Shown: positions 33,089 through 41,239 of the stretch, in pieces
How the letters are laid out: every line of letters begins with the position of its first letter
Numbering within the stretch: position 1 is the stretch's first letter
Origin: Hymenobacter mellowenesis
Lineage (GTDB): Bacteria > Bacteroidota > Bacteroidia > Cytophagales > Hymenobacteraceae
NCBI RefSeq assembly: GCF_030581005.1
Contig: NZ_JAUQSX010000012.1
Span: 1 to 64,000, forward strand
Length of the DNA stretch: 64,000 bases
Direction of reading: 5' to 3'
Position numbers and translations under genes: made by a program
The notes under the pieces: generated by a model
Seen by the model: the letters and a program-made list of their open reading frames with translations, nothing else
What the model was told of the DNA's origin: nothing
Database searches by the model: none

Positions 33089-33376
33089 ATGCAAACCGTC
33101 GTCATCATTCCCGAACCGGAGTGGCGGCAGGTTCTGTGCCGCCTGGAGAAGCTTGAAGAGGCCGAACAGGCCCGCGCCGTGGCCACCACCGCCAAGCCCG
33201 ACGAAGTGCTGAGCACCAAAGCCGCGGCCGAGTACATCGGCCTGTGCGCCGAGGCGCTGCTGCGCGCCCGCCGAACTGGCCGCATTACCGGTGTCCGGCT
33301 CAATGAGAAAGATTGGGGGTTCCGCCGCTCCGTCCTCGACGCCTACCCCCGCCGCTACCACCGCGCCGCGGCATGA
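33089..33376 (+). CDS. Excisionase-type HTH protein
   Basis: This 95-aa protein has a short coiled N-terminus (WRQVLCRLEKLEEAEQ) and a winged MerR/excisionase-type HTH (about 43-92, LSTKAAAEYIGLCAEALLRARRTGRITGVRLNEKDWGFRRSVLDAY). This is the HTH_17 pattern used by excisionases and small phage regulators. It is 3 bp after the Cro-like gene, and its stop overlaps the next start (ATGA). Confidence 0.75.
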   Translation: MQTVVIIPEPEWRQVLCRLEKLEEAEQARAVATTAKPDEVLSTKAAAEYIGLCAEALLRARRTGRITGVRLNEKDWGFRRSVLDAYPRRYHRAAA

Positions 33377-34332
33377 GTTCGGCTGCCCTTACGCACGGAG
33401 CCCTTTGCAACGGCATTGGTGGCTTCGCCCTGGCCGCGCAGCGCGCCGGCATCCACACCGCCTGGACCTGCGAGATAGACCCGTTCTGCAACGCGGTTAG
33501 TCGCAAGCATTTCCCCTACGCCCACCAGTACCTGAACATCTACGATGTCCACCACCCGCCCCAAGTTGACATTATTTCCGCCGGCTACCCTTGCCAGCCC
33601 GCCAGCTATGCCGGGAAGCGCCGAGGCGCGGAAGATGACCGTTGGCTCTGGCCAGAAGTGCGTCGGCTTCTTGCACAGTGCCGGCCCCGCTGGTTTCTTG
33701 GTGAGAACGTTGCTGGACACCTCACGCTGGGCCTCGAAGGTGTGCTTGCTGACCTGGAAGCCGAAGGTTTTGAAGTCTGGCCGCTTGTACTTCCAGCTTG
33801 CGCCGTCGACGCCCCGCACCGGCGCGACCGGGTTTGGATTGTTGCCCACGCCTACCACCGACAGCCAATACAGCCGCCGCAAGCCCTACGCCCAGGGCGG
33901 GATGCCGCTGGCCCTGGCCGTGAAGCTGCTCCCGACCCCGATAGCCAACGACGCAGCCAACCCAGCGGCCTATTCGTCCCGCCTGCTCAAAGCGAAGGCC
34001 CCGGGCCTGGCCGCCGAGATAACCAACCGATTGATGCCGGCCCCGGCCACGACCCCGCCGACAGCCTGGGATGGGTATTTACTCAACCCCCGCTTTGTCC
34101 TGGAGATGATGGGCTTCCCGGCTACCTGGTGCGACCTGACGGAAGCCGAGATGAAACAGGTGCGCCAGCAGATTCGGGCCACCGGCAAAAAGACCCGCGC
34201 CATTGGGCCCGCAACACCCTCAAAGCCGCTGGCAACGCCCTAGTGCCCACCATTCCCGAGCACTTCTTTCAGTTCATAGCCGACTACGAAGCCGGCCGGA
34301 CACCCCGCGCACCGGAGGGCGGCCAGCCGTGA
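33373..34332 (+). CDS. Phage DNA (cytosine-5) methyltransferase
   Basis: This 319-aa enzyme methylates cytosine in DNA. Motif I is LCNGIGGFALAAQRAG, the catalytic Cys74 lies in GYPCQP, the motif VI core ENV is at 111-113, motif VIII is HRRDRVW, and motif X is AAGNALVPTIPEHFFQFI. The stretch between VIII and X (about 160-285) is variable and Pro/Arg-rich and would form the target-recognition region. It may protect the element's DNA or serve counter-restriction. It overlaps the preceding gene by 4 bp and the next by 4 bp. A second long frame lies inside it. Confidence 0.85.
   Translation: MSSAALTHGALCNGIGGFALAAQRAGIHTAWTCEIDPFCNAVSRKHFPYAHQYLNIYDVHHPPQVDIISAGYPCQPASYAGKRRGAEDDRWLWPEVRRLLAQCRPRWFLGENVAGHLTLGLEGVLADLEAEGFEVWPLVLPACAVDAPHRRDRVWIVAHAYHRQPIQPPQALRPGRDAAGPGREAAPDPDSQRRSQPSGLFVPPAQSEGPGPGRRDNQPIDAGPGHDPADSLGWVFTQPPLCPGDDGLPGYLVRPDGSRDETGAPADSGHRQKDPRHWARNTLKAAGNALVPTIPEHFFQFIADYEAGRTPRAPEGGQP
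33545..34243 (+). CDS. Overlapping out-of-frame ORF inside the methyltransferase gene
   Basis: This 232-aa frame, offset +1 from the methyltransferase, stays open for 699 bases. It has sequence features of its own: TSRWASKVCLLTWKPK, GRLYFQLAPSTPRTGATGFGLLPTPTTDS, a second LLPTP, and LNPRFVLEMMGFPATWCDL. From memory, such motifs (LTWK, PSTPRT, repeated LLPTP, NPxFVExMMGFPxxW) occur as real polypeptides beside or within phage cytosine methyltransferase loci. It could be an overprinted gene, a frameshift extension or a chance shadow; no independent start signal was found. Confidence 0.45.
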   Translation: MSTTRPKLTLFPPATLASPPAMPGSAEARKMTVGSGQKCVGFLHSAGPAGFLVRTLLDTSRWASKVCLLTWKPKVLKSGRLYFQLAPSTPRTGATGFGLLPTPTTDSQYSRRKPYAQGGMPLALAVKLLPTPIANDAANPAAYSSRLLKAKAPGLAAEITNRLMPAPATTPPTAWDGYLLNPRFVLEMMGFPATWCDLTEAEMKQVRQQIRATGKKTRAIGPATPSKPLATP

Positions 34333-35327
34333 ACTTCATTCAGCACACCCGCGCCGCGCATTACCAACTGGCCCAGCAGCCGGCCGCCACGCCGCACCAC
34401 GTCAGCCTGTACTGGGCCCTGTTCTTCGCGTGGAACGCCGGCTTCTTTGAACACGGCCTTGACCTTGACCATGCCGCCGCCATGCAGGCCGCGCACATCG
34501 GCAATGAACGCACCTACCGCGCCACCCTGCGCGACCTCGAAGCCTGGGCCTTGCTCAGCTACCAGCCCAGCCATTCCCGCCACCAGCCCAGCCGCTGCTA
34601 CCTCACCGACTTATCGGGGGCAAAAGTGCCCGAAGTAAAGCCCACTACCAAGGGCAAAAGTGCCCCCGGTAAAAGCAATTCACCAGGGGCAGAAGTGCCC
34701 GAACCGGTTGGGGCAGAAGTGCCCCCGGTAGGCCGTTTATCGGGGGCAGAAGTGCCCGAACACTCCTTATATGATAAAACAGGAAGTGTTAAAACAGTAC
34801 ATCAAAACAGTGCCGCCGCTCCGCAAAAAAAAAGAGGGGAGAGGTTCCAGGGCGAAGAACTGTCAGAAGCACAGGTACTCGATGCCGACCAGCCGCCGTC
34901 CGGCGCAGCCCCAAAGAAAAAAGTTGCGACAAAAAAGAAAGGGTTACACGCCGACACCATCCGCGCAGCTGCCACCGCCGCCCGCGACGAGCCCCGCCGA
35001 CGCGGCCCGCTGCCCGAGCTGCCGTTCCGCCAAGCGGCCATCTACGACTTCGAGGCCTTTACCGCCGCCTTCGTCGGCACCGACTACGCCCTGGCCGACC
35101 TGCGCCATTACCACCAGCTCGTCGACAACTGGCGCGACAAGAAAACCGGCCTGCCGCCCCTGCGCCGCGATTGGGTAGCCACCTCCAAAAAATTCATGCT
35201 CAATGATGCAGCTGACAACCGCCTCAAACTCGCTCCCGGAACCCAGCCCCACCACCCCAGCCAGCCTGCCCCCGACCCCGGAACACGGCCTGCTCCAACT
35301 GGCTACCGCTCCAAGTACGATGCGTGA
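34329..35327 (+). CDS. Phage replication initiator-like protein containing iterons
   Basis: This 332-aa protein has an N-terminal winged-helix-like domain (about 1-95; TPHHVSLYWALFFAWNAGFFEHGLDL, IGNERTYRATLRDLEAWALLSYQPS). A Pro/Lys/Gln-rich linker (about 96-220) and a C-terminal helical region (about 230-300, LPFRQAAIYDFEAFTAAFVGTDYALADLRHYHQLVDNWRDKKTGLPPLRRDWVATSKKFM) follow. The linker DNA carries five iterons, giving repeated GAEVPE peptides, which is the layout of lambda O. The start is GTG at 34329, overlapping the methyltransferase stop by 4 bp. Confidence 0.75.
   Translation: MNFIQHTRAAHYQLAQQPAATPHHVSLYWALFFAWNAGFFEHGLDLDHAAAMQAAHIGNERTYRATLRDLEAWALLSYQPSHSRHQPSRCYLTDLSGAKVPEVKPTTKGKSAPGKSNSPGAEVPEPVGAEVPPVGRLSGAEVPEHSLYDKTGSVKTVHQNSAAAPQKKRGERFQGEELSEAQVLDADQPPSGAAPKKKVATKKKGLHADTIRAAATAARDEPRRRGPLPELPFRQAAIYDFEAFTAAFVGTDYALADLRHYHQLVDNWRDKKTGLPPLRRDWVATSKKFMLNDAADNRLKLAPGTQPHHPSQPAPDPGTRPAPTGYRSKYDA
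34615..34815. other. Putative replication origin: five iterons and an AT-rich region
   Basis: Five copies of (G)GGGCARAAGTGCCC lie in direct order at 34617, 34651, 34686, 34710 and 34743, each itself an inverted repeat (GGGCA/TGCCC). They are followed by an AT-rich stretch (34761-34812) with three AAAACAG words. The whole lies inside the initiator-like gene, as the lambda origin lies within gene O. Confidence 0.65.
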
Positions 35328-36060
35328 GCTGGCCAGCACCTCCAGCCCCGAGGCCCGCGCCCTATTGGCCGAGGTGTCGGTGGGCCTCACCGTGGCCCAG
35401 GCCACCGCCGCGCCCAAGCTGTTCCAGCTGCGGCACCGCCTGGGCGAAACCGTGCTTATCAAGCTGCTGGTCGTCATGCTGCGCGCCTTCGTGGACTCGC
35501 TGCGCGTGCCCGATAAGCCCGACACGGCTGACATTCTGGAACTGGCCGACACGCTGGCCTGCACCTACACCCACGACAGCCTGAAGGATATTATTCTGGC
35601 GCTGAAGGAGGCCCGCACCAAAGGCACCAAATTCTACCAGTCGCTCGACGTGAGTACCCTGTACCGGCTTATCCAGGAGTATTTCGAACGCAAGGCCGCC
35701 TTCCTCGAACACCGCCACCTCGACCAGAAAGCCAACGGGGCCAGTACCCAGGCCGCCGACGTGAAGCTGCTCGGCGACGTCGCCCCCCGGATGCTTGAAA
35801 ACGTGGCCCAGCGGATTCCCGACGACCACCCCAACGCCGAAGGCCTGCGCCAGAAGCTCACCATTACCAACGCCCGGGCCCGCCGCGGCCTCATCACCCC
35901 CGAGCAGGCTGCGCAGCAGCGCGCCGAGGCCCGCAAGGCCACCGAGCGCAAGCCCCGTCAGGACTGGAAGCCCGGACCCGAGGCGCAGAAGCAGATGGAC
36001 AGTCGGCACCGCGAGGAGAACCGCCGGATGATGGAAAAATACCGTGTTACACAGCCCTAG
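35320..36060 (+). CDS. Phage protein resembling DUF6633
   Basis: This 246-aa protein is mostly helical: LFQLRHRLGETVLIKLLVVMLRAFVDSL, ADTLACTYTHDSLKDIILALKEARTKGTKFYQSLDVSTLYRLIQEYFERKAAFLEHRH, then a charged tail. The pattern fits DUF6633-like proteins of Bacteroides phages and mobile elements, next to replication genes; the role is unknown. The start at 35320 overlaps the previous gene by 8 bp (ATGCGTGA); an in-frame ATG at 35203 would add 39 low-complexity residues. Confidence 0.6.
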   Translation: MRELASTSSPEARALLAEVSVGLTVAQATAAPKLFQLRHRLGETVLIKLLVVMLRAFVDSLRVPDKPDTADILELADTLACTYTHDSLKDIILALKEARTKGTKFYQSLDVSTLYRLIQEYFERKAAFLEHRHLDQKANGASTQAADVKLLGDVAPRMLENVAQRIPDDHPNAEGLRQKLTITNARARRGLITPEQAAQQRAEARKATERKPRQDWKPGPEAQKQMDSRHREENRRMMEKYRVTQP

Positions 36061-36067
36061 CCCGCCC

Positions 36068-36460
36068 ATGATAGCCCGCAAACACGACCAGCTGCCCCTC
36101 GATTTCGGTACCCTCAAAGCCGGCGAGATAACCAGCGCCATCATTGCCTACCTCACCAAACACGGCTTCAAAGTATGGCGCCAGAACACCACCGGCATCT
36201 ACGACACCCAGACCGGCCGCTGGAAGAAAAACCCCCAGGGTTGTAACGGCGTGCCCGACATCATCGGCTTCCGCCTCGCTGACGGCGTGTTCGTGGGCGT
36301 CGAAGTGAAGGCCGGCCGCGATACCCTGCGCGACGACCAGAAGCAGTTTCTCAACGAACTGAAGCAGGCCCAGGGCCTGGCCTTCGTCGCCTACAATTTC
36401 GCTCAGTTCCAACAGTCGTTCGAGGGCCGGGGCCTTCACCTGCAGCACCGCCATGATTAA
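36068..36460 (+). CDS. VRR-NUC domain nuclease
   Basis: This 130-aa protein has a PD-(D/E)XK VRR-NUC fold. The catalytic residues are visible as GVPDIIGFRLADGVFVGVEVKAGRDTLRDDQKQFLNEL (PD, then E-V-K) and a terminal AFVAYNFAQF. Stand-alone VRR-NUC proteins in phages act as structure-specific or Holliday-junction-type nucleases. Its 3' end overlaps the D12 methyltransferase start by 8 bp. Confidence 0.85.
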   Translation: MIARKHDQLPLDFGTLKAGEITSAIIAYLTKHGFKVWRQNTTGIYDTQTGRWKKNPQGCNGVPDIIGFRLADGVFVGVEVKAGRDTLRDDQKQFLNELKQAQGLAFVAYNFAQFQQSFEGRGLHLQHRHD

Positions 36461-37214
36461 ACTTCCCACCATCAGCACCTACTACGGCGGCAAGGGCAGC
36501 AGCGGCACCTGCCAGAAGATTATCAACCACGTCCGGCCCCACGACACCCTGATTATTCCCTTCCTCGGCAACTGTGCCCTGACCCGTCAAATCCAGTGGC
36601 CTGCCCAGGTCATCGCCAACGACCTCGACCCCTACATCATCGACCAGTGGCGCAACGCCGAGCTGGGCCCGCGCCTCGACCTCTACAACCTGCCCGCCCT
36701 CGACTTCCTGGCCACCGTGCTAAAGCGCCCAGACCTCGGCCGGGTAGTCATCTACTGCGACCCGCCGTACCCGCTCGACAGCCGCAAAAGTCAGCAGTTG
36801 CACTACAATTTCGAGATGACCGACCGCGACCATGAGGAACTGCTAACGGCCATCCGCTTCCTCCGCGTCGACTGCCTGGTGAGCACCTATCCCAACGAAC
36901 GCTACGCCCGGCAGCTCAGCCACTGGAACCGCACCGAATTCCAAAGTCAGACCCGCCATGGCGCGGCCACCGAATGGCTTTTCTACAACTACGCCCGCCC
37001 CGAGGTGCTACACGATGCCCGATTCGCCGGCGACGACTACCGCGAACGGGAGTACATCAAACGCAAGGCCGCCCGCTGGGTCGCCAAATGGAAGCAGCTG
37101 CAGCCCCACGAGCGCCAGCACATCCTGCACGAGCTGATGCAGGAAACCCGGCCCGACCTGATAACTATAGCCAGAACCGCCACTGAGGCGGACAGATGCA
37201 GTCCACAGCATTAG
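36453..37214 (+). CDS. D12-class DNA N6-adenine methyltransferase
   Basis: This 253-aa enzyme has STYYGGKGSSGTCQ (SAM-binding motif I region), FLGNCALTRQI and the catalytic DPPY at 103-106 (VVIYCDPPYPLDS). Adenine methylation may protect or regulate the element. It is the last gene of the left phage block: 3' of it, cargo genes begin. It is convergent with the next ORF, overlapping by 4 bp. Confidence 0.85.
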   Translation: MIKLPTISTYYGGKGSSGTCQKIINHVRPHDTLIIPFLGNCALTRQIQWPAQVIANDLDPYIIDQWRNAELGPRLDLYNLPALDFLATVLKRPDLGRVVIYCDPPYPLDSRKSQQLHYNFEMTDRDHEELLTAIRFLRVDCLVSTYPNERYARQLSHWNRTEFQSQTRHGAATEWLFYNYARPEVLHDARFAGDDYREREYIKRKAARWVAKWKQLQPHERQHILHELMQETRPDLITIARTATEADRCSPQH

Positions 37215-37519
37215 CTTAAAATTACCAATACCGGCCCCCGCAATACCTCGTCATCATCACCAGCGTCTGACCCGATGCCGCTGATTTCTGCTAGAACCGA
37301 CATAGCAGCATGGTTTTGTGCCCCCTCATAATCAAATACTGAGTACATAAGGTATCCTTCACCGCAGGCCAGAACATCTACCAGGGCGGGCATACAGCCC
37401 AGCAGTTCAGAAGCGCGAACGGCATCTTGAACCACCTGGCCGCTATCCTTATCCACGCTGAACCCATTAGGTGCAATATCCTCTGACGGTTGACCAGGCT
37501 GGTATAGGGTGACTCTCAT
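37211..37519 (-). CDS. Small hypothetical protein
   Basis: This 102-aa acidic, soluble protein (MRVTLYQPGQPSEDIAPNGFSVDKDSGQVVQDAVRA, then GEGYLMYSVFDYEGAQNHAAM) has some resemblance to DUF3846-type phage proteins but cannot be assigned. It lies at the border between phage genes and the defence cargo, on the opposite strand from both. Confidence 0.45.
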   Translation of the reverse strand: MRVTLYQPGQPSEDIAPNGFSVDKDSGQVVQDAVRASELLGCMPALVDVLACGEGYLMYSVFDYEGAQNHAAMSVLAEISGIGSDAGDDDEVLRGPVLVILS

Positions 37520-37614
37520 TTCTATTGATTTATGCTTTGGTCTGCAAGGTAGCCCGTGCAGGTAGCAAGGGTGAAATTTTGCACAATCAGCCCTTGTCTT
37601 GTGTTGGTGTAGGC

Positions 37615-38067
37615 ATGGCCGATGTTCATACCAAAGAGACTCGAAGCTTCAATATGTCTCGCATCAGGGACAAGGATACCAAACCGGAGATGCTTGTGCG
37701 AAAGTACCTGCATGCCCAAGGCCTCCGGTTTCGCTTGCATTACCCCGGCCTACCTGGTAGGCCTGATATTGTACTGCCGCGCCATCGAACTGTGGTCTTA
37801 GTACATGGTTGCTTTTGGCACGCCCACGACGATAAGCCATGTTTTCGCCTTCCATCATCCCGTACCGAGTGGTGGCAGCGTAAGCTCGGTCATAACAAAG
37901 CCCGCGACTGGCAGCAACAGCGTGAACTTGTTCTATTGGGATGGAGAGTAATAGTCGTATGGGAATGTGAATTAAAATCAATTTGCCGCGCTACTACATT
38001 GAATCAGTTAGTTAAGCAGATAACGCGACCAAATGATGAGGTAATAATGGAGATTAGTTCATGCTAG
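37615..38067 (+). CDS. vsr: Vsr-family very short patch repair endonuclease
   Basis: This 150-aa nuclease nicks beside T:G mismatches that arise from deamination of 5-methylcytosine. The signature is intact: SFNMSRIRDKDTKPEMLVRKYLHAQGLRFRLH, RPDIVLPRHR (Asp51), VHGCFWHAHDD (His64, Cys66, His69), RTEWWQRKLGHNKARD and WRVIVVWECEL. It heads a plus-strand block that ends with a cytosine methyltransferase, the usual genomic companion of Vsr. GC content drops here relative to the phage genes. The ATG at 37615 is preferred over the longer frame. Confidence 0.9.
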   Translation: MADVHTKETRSFNMSRIRDKDTKPEMLVRKYLHAQGLRFRLHYPGLPGRPDIVLPRHRTVVLVHGCFWHAHDDKPCFRLPSSRTEWWQRKLGHNKARDWQQQRELVLLGWRVIVVWECELKSICRATTLNQLVKQITRPNDEVIMEISSC

Positions 38068-38133
38068 TCTAAAATATGTTTTAGTTGTGATTCGTGTGGC
38101 TACTTTGGACTTGGTTTCCACACTTTGCCCTAC

Positions 38134-41100
38134 ATGAATTACATCTACTGGAATAAAACTGTTGCAGATTTTATTTTTACCTCAACCCGCGCCGGCCAGG
38201 AAGTTTTCCTTTATTTAACGGAAGATGACCTCATTCAAGCCCTGAAAAAAACGGCTGGCCAGCCTAATGCTCAGCTGCTAACTACCCAGCTTGCCGCACA
38301 GGAAGACCAAGTCATAATCGCAGATTTTTGGCAGGCCATGAAAAGCGGGCCGTTATTTTGGCGGCCGACTAGCAACCACACGACGCAAGAATACTGGCAG
38401 GGTGGGAGCGGGGCGCAGGGAAGAAGAATCCGGGTTGCGCCAATAAACCCAGCTCAGGCGGCCAAATACGCCTATGAAGACTGGAAGAGAGCCCCCCTGT
38501 CCGGTCAAGTGTACGGTGGCCGTAAATTCTACTACGAGCAAGGAAGTTCAACGCAAACCGTGCCGTTGCATTTGTTATACCTGGCTTGTTTTACCATGCC
38601 CTTCAGCATGGTAGATGCTCCTGAGCAAAGTGCTAGTTACTACGAGATTTGGCGCAAATTTTTCCTTGACCGCGGCCTGATTCGCAGCAGTTCTGATTTC
38701 CCGAGTAACACACTCACGGAACTAAGAAGTGCCTGGCCCTCTATGTGGGAAGAGCTGGCGCGTTGGAGTCAGCAGGAACTCGCAGGTGAGCGGGGGACAC
38801 TAATGGCCAGGCAGTTGGGAGGACATGCTTATGTGGGGTGGCCCCAATCCCAGTGCTTATTGCCGCCTGCTGTGCTCAACCGCTTGCCACGTTTTTTTGC
38901 CCACCACAACTTGTTGCCTGGCAGCCGGATAACCGCTGTCGAAATGCACAAAATGTTGTTGGCCGGGCCATTGCCACTGCCAGCTGCCGCTCACAGGGAA
39001 CTGCAAAAAGATTCCCCCCTTGGCAAAGCTCTGACCGACATTGTAGCCCGCAAGCTACAAGCGTGGGGAGGTAACACCAGCTACCGTGAACGCAAAATTG
39101 TTGTCCGCCAAGGAGTTGAGCAGGTAGAAGAAGTTTTCCACCGGGGCATTACCTATGGCACCCTGCTTCCCTTCCTGCCAATAGACCTGGCAGAAAGTGA
39201 AACCATTACTTGGTCATATCGCCTCTCCATTCGGACGCCCCTGCCCGAGAACCTGACCATTGCCGTTCACGGCCAGCCATCCCAAATGGTGGAGCCGGCT
39301 TCTGCCGAATGGTCGTGTGAACTGCTCGGAATTTTGCCCCGCACTGCCCTGCAGGAATTTTCCGATTCCCACAACAAGTGGATACTGCGCGCCAAACTCA
39401 ACCCGCTGCAGGTCTTTGTTCCTGGCGGGCGCTATAATTTCCATCAGCAGTGGGTGCCAATTCCTACCTTAGAGCAAGGCACCGAACTGCTAATCTTATG
39501 TGAAAAGCACTTGGCCAATGACGTTCGGCAACTCGCGCAGGCCGCCAACTCATACCAAGACTGGTCAAATTTTGCGGGCCTGCCTGCCACACACAGCCTG
39601 TTCTGGTTGAGCAATCTACCCAGAAACACCACTGCGCTGGCCGGAGTCCAGGTGCCCACCGAAACCTACATCCGGGCGCACGGAGGGCTCGATTGCGGCC
39701 ACCGTTCCTTTCTGGCTGCTTCGCCCCCCACATTTCGGCTCATCAACGGCGCGGTTGGTCAGCAACTCGGTTACGCCCTGCTTCCTGTCGGCTCACCCAC
39801 CAGCCTTCTGCCCGACACCCGCGCCGCGCACGACCAGGGCGCTTGGCGGCTACCGCACGATTTGCCGGTTGGCGAACAATTTCGAATAGTTGGCATCGGG
39901 ACCGCCGACCTCCAAACGCTGCCATTCCGGTTGCAGGAGCCGGCATTGCCCACCACTTACCAAGTGCCACTACGTGGCCCCCGGGGCGAAGTAGCCAACC
40001 CTGATGAAGCAGTTGTGTACAACGGCACTTGCCTGATTGGTCCCAAAACTCAATTGGACCCCTTGCATCGGAGAAATGGGGACATCAGCTTTCAGTTCGA
40101 GCCTGCAGCTGCTTTTGGTCACCTTGCGCCCCCCACCAATTCTTTCCCGCAAGAGGATTTCGGCGGCATTCCCAACGACCTGCTGTTGCACTACCTATCC
40201 AGTGTGGGTAAGCTCACCAACCAAGAGTTTGGCGATGCCCTGCAATCTATTCACGATGACCGACGACTGGCTTGCCCCACCCACTACCCCACACCCACCA
40301 CCGCCGACCGCCAAGCCGCCTTGCGCCTGTTCAGCCAACTGGGCTTTGGCGACTACGATTCCCTTGCTGGAACTATTCAGGTGTTACCGCCTGCTTTGCT
40401 TCGCCTCCCCATCGCCGGCAATGCCGCCCGCCGGATGCTGCTAACCGGTGCCCGTACTCCGCAACTGCTGCGCCAACTCCGGGAAGCGGCCGACTCTCTT
40501 GGCATTCAGGTGACCATAAACAGCCAGTACGACGGCCAAACCATCGCGGAAAACTTGACTGGTCTTACGCCCTCACTCCGCGAAGCCACCACACAACCTT
40601 TCCGGCTGCTGCTACCCGACCGGGTCGAGTTATTGGCCCACGGTTCGCCCGCCCAATTATACGGCGACCAGCAACTAAAAGCGCTTGCTACTCAATGTGG
40701 CATCCAATTCTGTGGCGATATTGTACAGGCCAATCTGCTGAACTTCTCCGGCAGTCTCCGCGACTACCACCAAGCTCTTGTAGAGTATACCGAAGAACTG
40801 CCGCCCGATTGGAAACAGTCGTGGTTCGACCCTCAAACACTCAGATGGCAACCGGGAACCGGTGACCGGTCTTCCTTCTGCCTAGTTGAATTCGAATACC
40901 GGGTTTATCGTCGTCAATGCTTCCTCTGGCAAAACGGCAAGCCATACGTCGTGGACAAAAGCTGGGGCCGCTACCTAGTACTTCAGCACGCCAACAAGCA
41001 GGTGCTTTACTACAACCGGCGAGACCAAGTGCTGAAGGTGCCCGCAGCCGTTCCTTTTCCCGAGCTGCCCGCGCGCGCCATTGCGCTGCTCAGCGGCTTT

Positions 41101-41229
41101 GCTCCAACGCTGGAATGGAACGAGAGCGAAAAACGGCGCTACAACGTGTACCAGACTGGCAATACACACAACTTATTGTACAACCGCCTTCCCAGCGTCC
41201 TTGGGCAGCAAATCCGCGAAATCTACTAA
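38134..41229 (+). CDS. Large uncharacterised protein of a Druantia II-like cassette (possible DruF or DruG)
   Basis: This 1031-aa soluble protein has no signal peptide, no membrane helix and no P-loop. No known domain was recognised by eye. The N-terminal about 150 residues contain YIYWNKTVADFIFTS and several Trp/Tyr-rich segments; the rest alternates helices with beta-rich stretches. It starts at the ATG 38134 (a TTG three codons earlier is in frame) and ends 10 bp before the helicase, so the two are clearly co-transcribed. Its identity as a Druantia component rests on its size and neighbours only. Confidence 0.6.
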   Translation: MNYIYWNKTVADFIFTSTRAGQEVFLYLTEDDLIQALKKTAGQPNAQLLTTQLAAQEDQVIIADFWQAMKSGPLFWRPTSNHTTQEYWQGGSGAQGRRIRVAPINPAQAAKYAYEDWKRAPLSGQVYGGRKFYYEQGSSTQTVPLHLLYLACFTMPFSMVDAPEQSASYYEIWRKFFLDRGLIRSSSDFPSNTLTELRSAWPSMWEELARWSQQELAGERGTLMARQLGGHAYVGWPQSQCLLPPAVLNRLPRFFAHHNLLPGSRITAVEMHKMLLAGPLPLPAAAHRELQKDSPLGKALTDIVARKLQAWGGNTSYRERKIVVRQGVEQVEEVFHRGITYGTLLPFLPIDLAESETITWSYRLSIRTPLPENLTIAVHGQPSQMVEPASAEWSCELLGILPRTALQEFSDSHNKWILRAKLNPLQVFVPGGRYNFHQQWVPIPTLEQGTELLILCEKHLANDVRQLAQAANSYQDWSNFAGLPATHSLFWLSNLPRNTTALAGVQVPTETYIRAHGGLDCGHRSFLAASPPTFRLINGAVGQQLGYALLPVGSPTSLLPDTRAAHDQGAWRLPHDLPVGEQFRIVGIGTADLQTLPFRLQEPALPTTYQVPLRGPRGEVANPDEAVVYNGTCLIGPKTQLDPLHRRNGDISFQFEPAAAFGHLAPPTNSFPQEDFGGIPNDLLLHYLSSVGKLTNQEFGDALQSIHDDRRLACPTHYPTPTTADRQAALRLFSQLGFGDYDSLAGTIQVLPPALLRLPIAGNAARRMLLTGARTPQLLRQLREAADSLGIQVTINSQYDGQTIAENLTGLTPSLREATTQPFRLLLPDRVELLAHGSPAQLYGDQQLKALATQCGIQFCGDIVQANLLNFSGSLRDYHQALVEYTEELPPDWKQSWFDPQTLRWQPGTGDRSSFCLVEFEYRVYRRQCFLWQNGKPYVVDKSWGRYLVLQHANKQVLYYNRRDQVLKVPAAVPFPELPARAIALLSGFAPTLEWNESEKRRYNVYQTGNTHNLLYNRLPSVLGQQIREIY

Positions 41230-41239
41230 TTCCCCCAGC

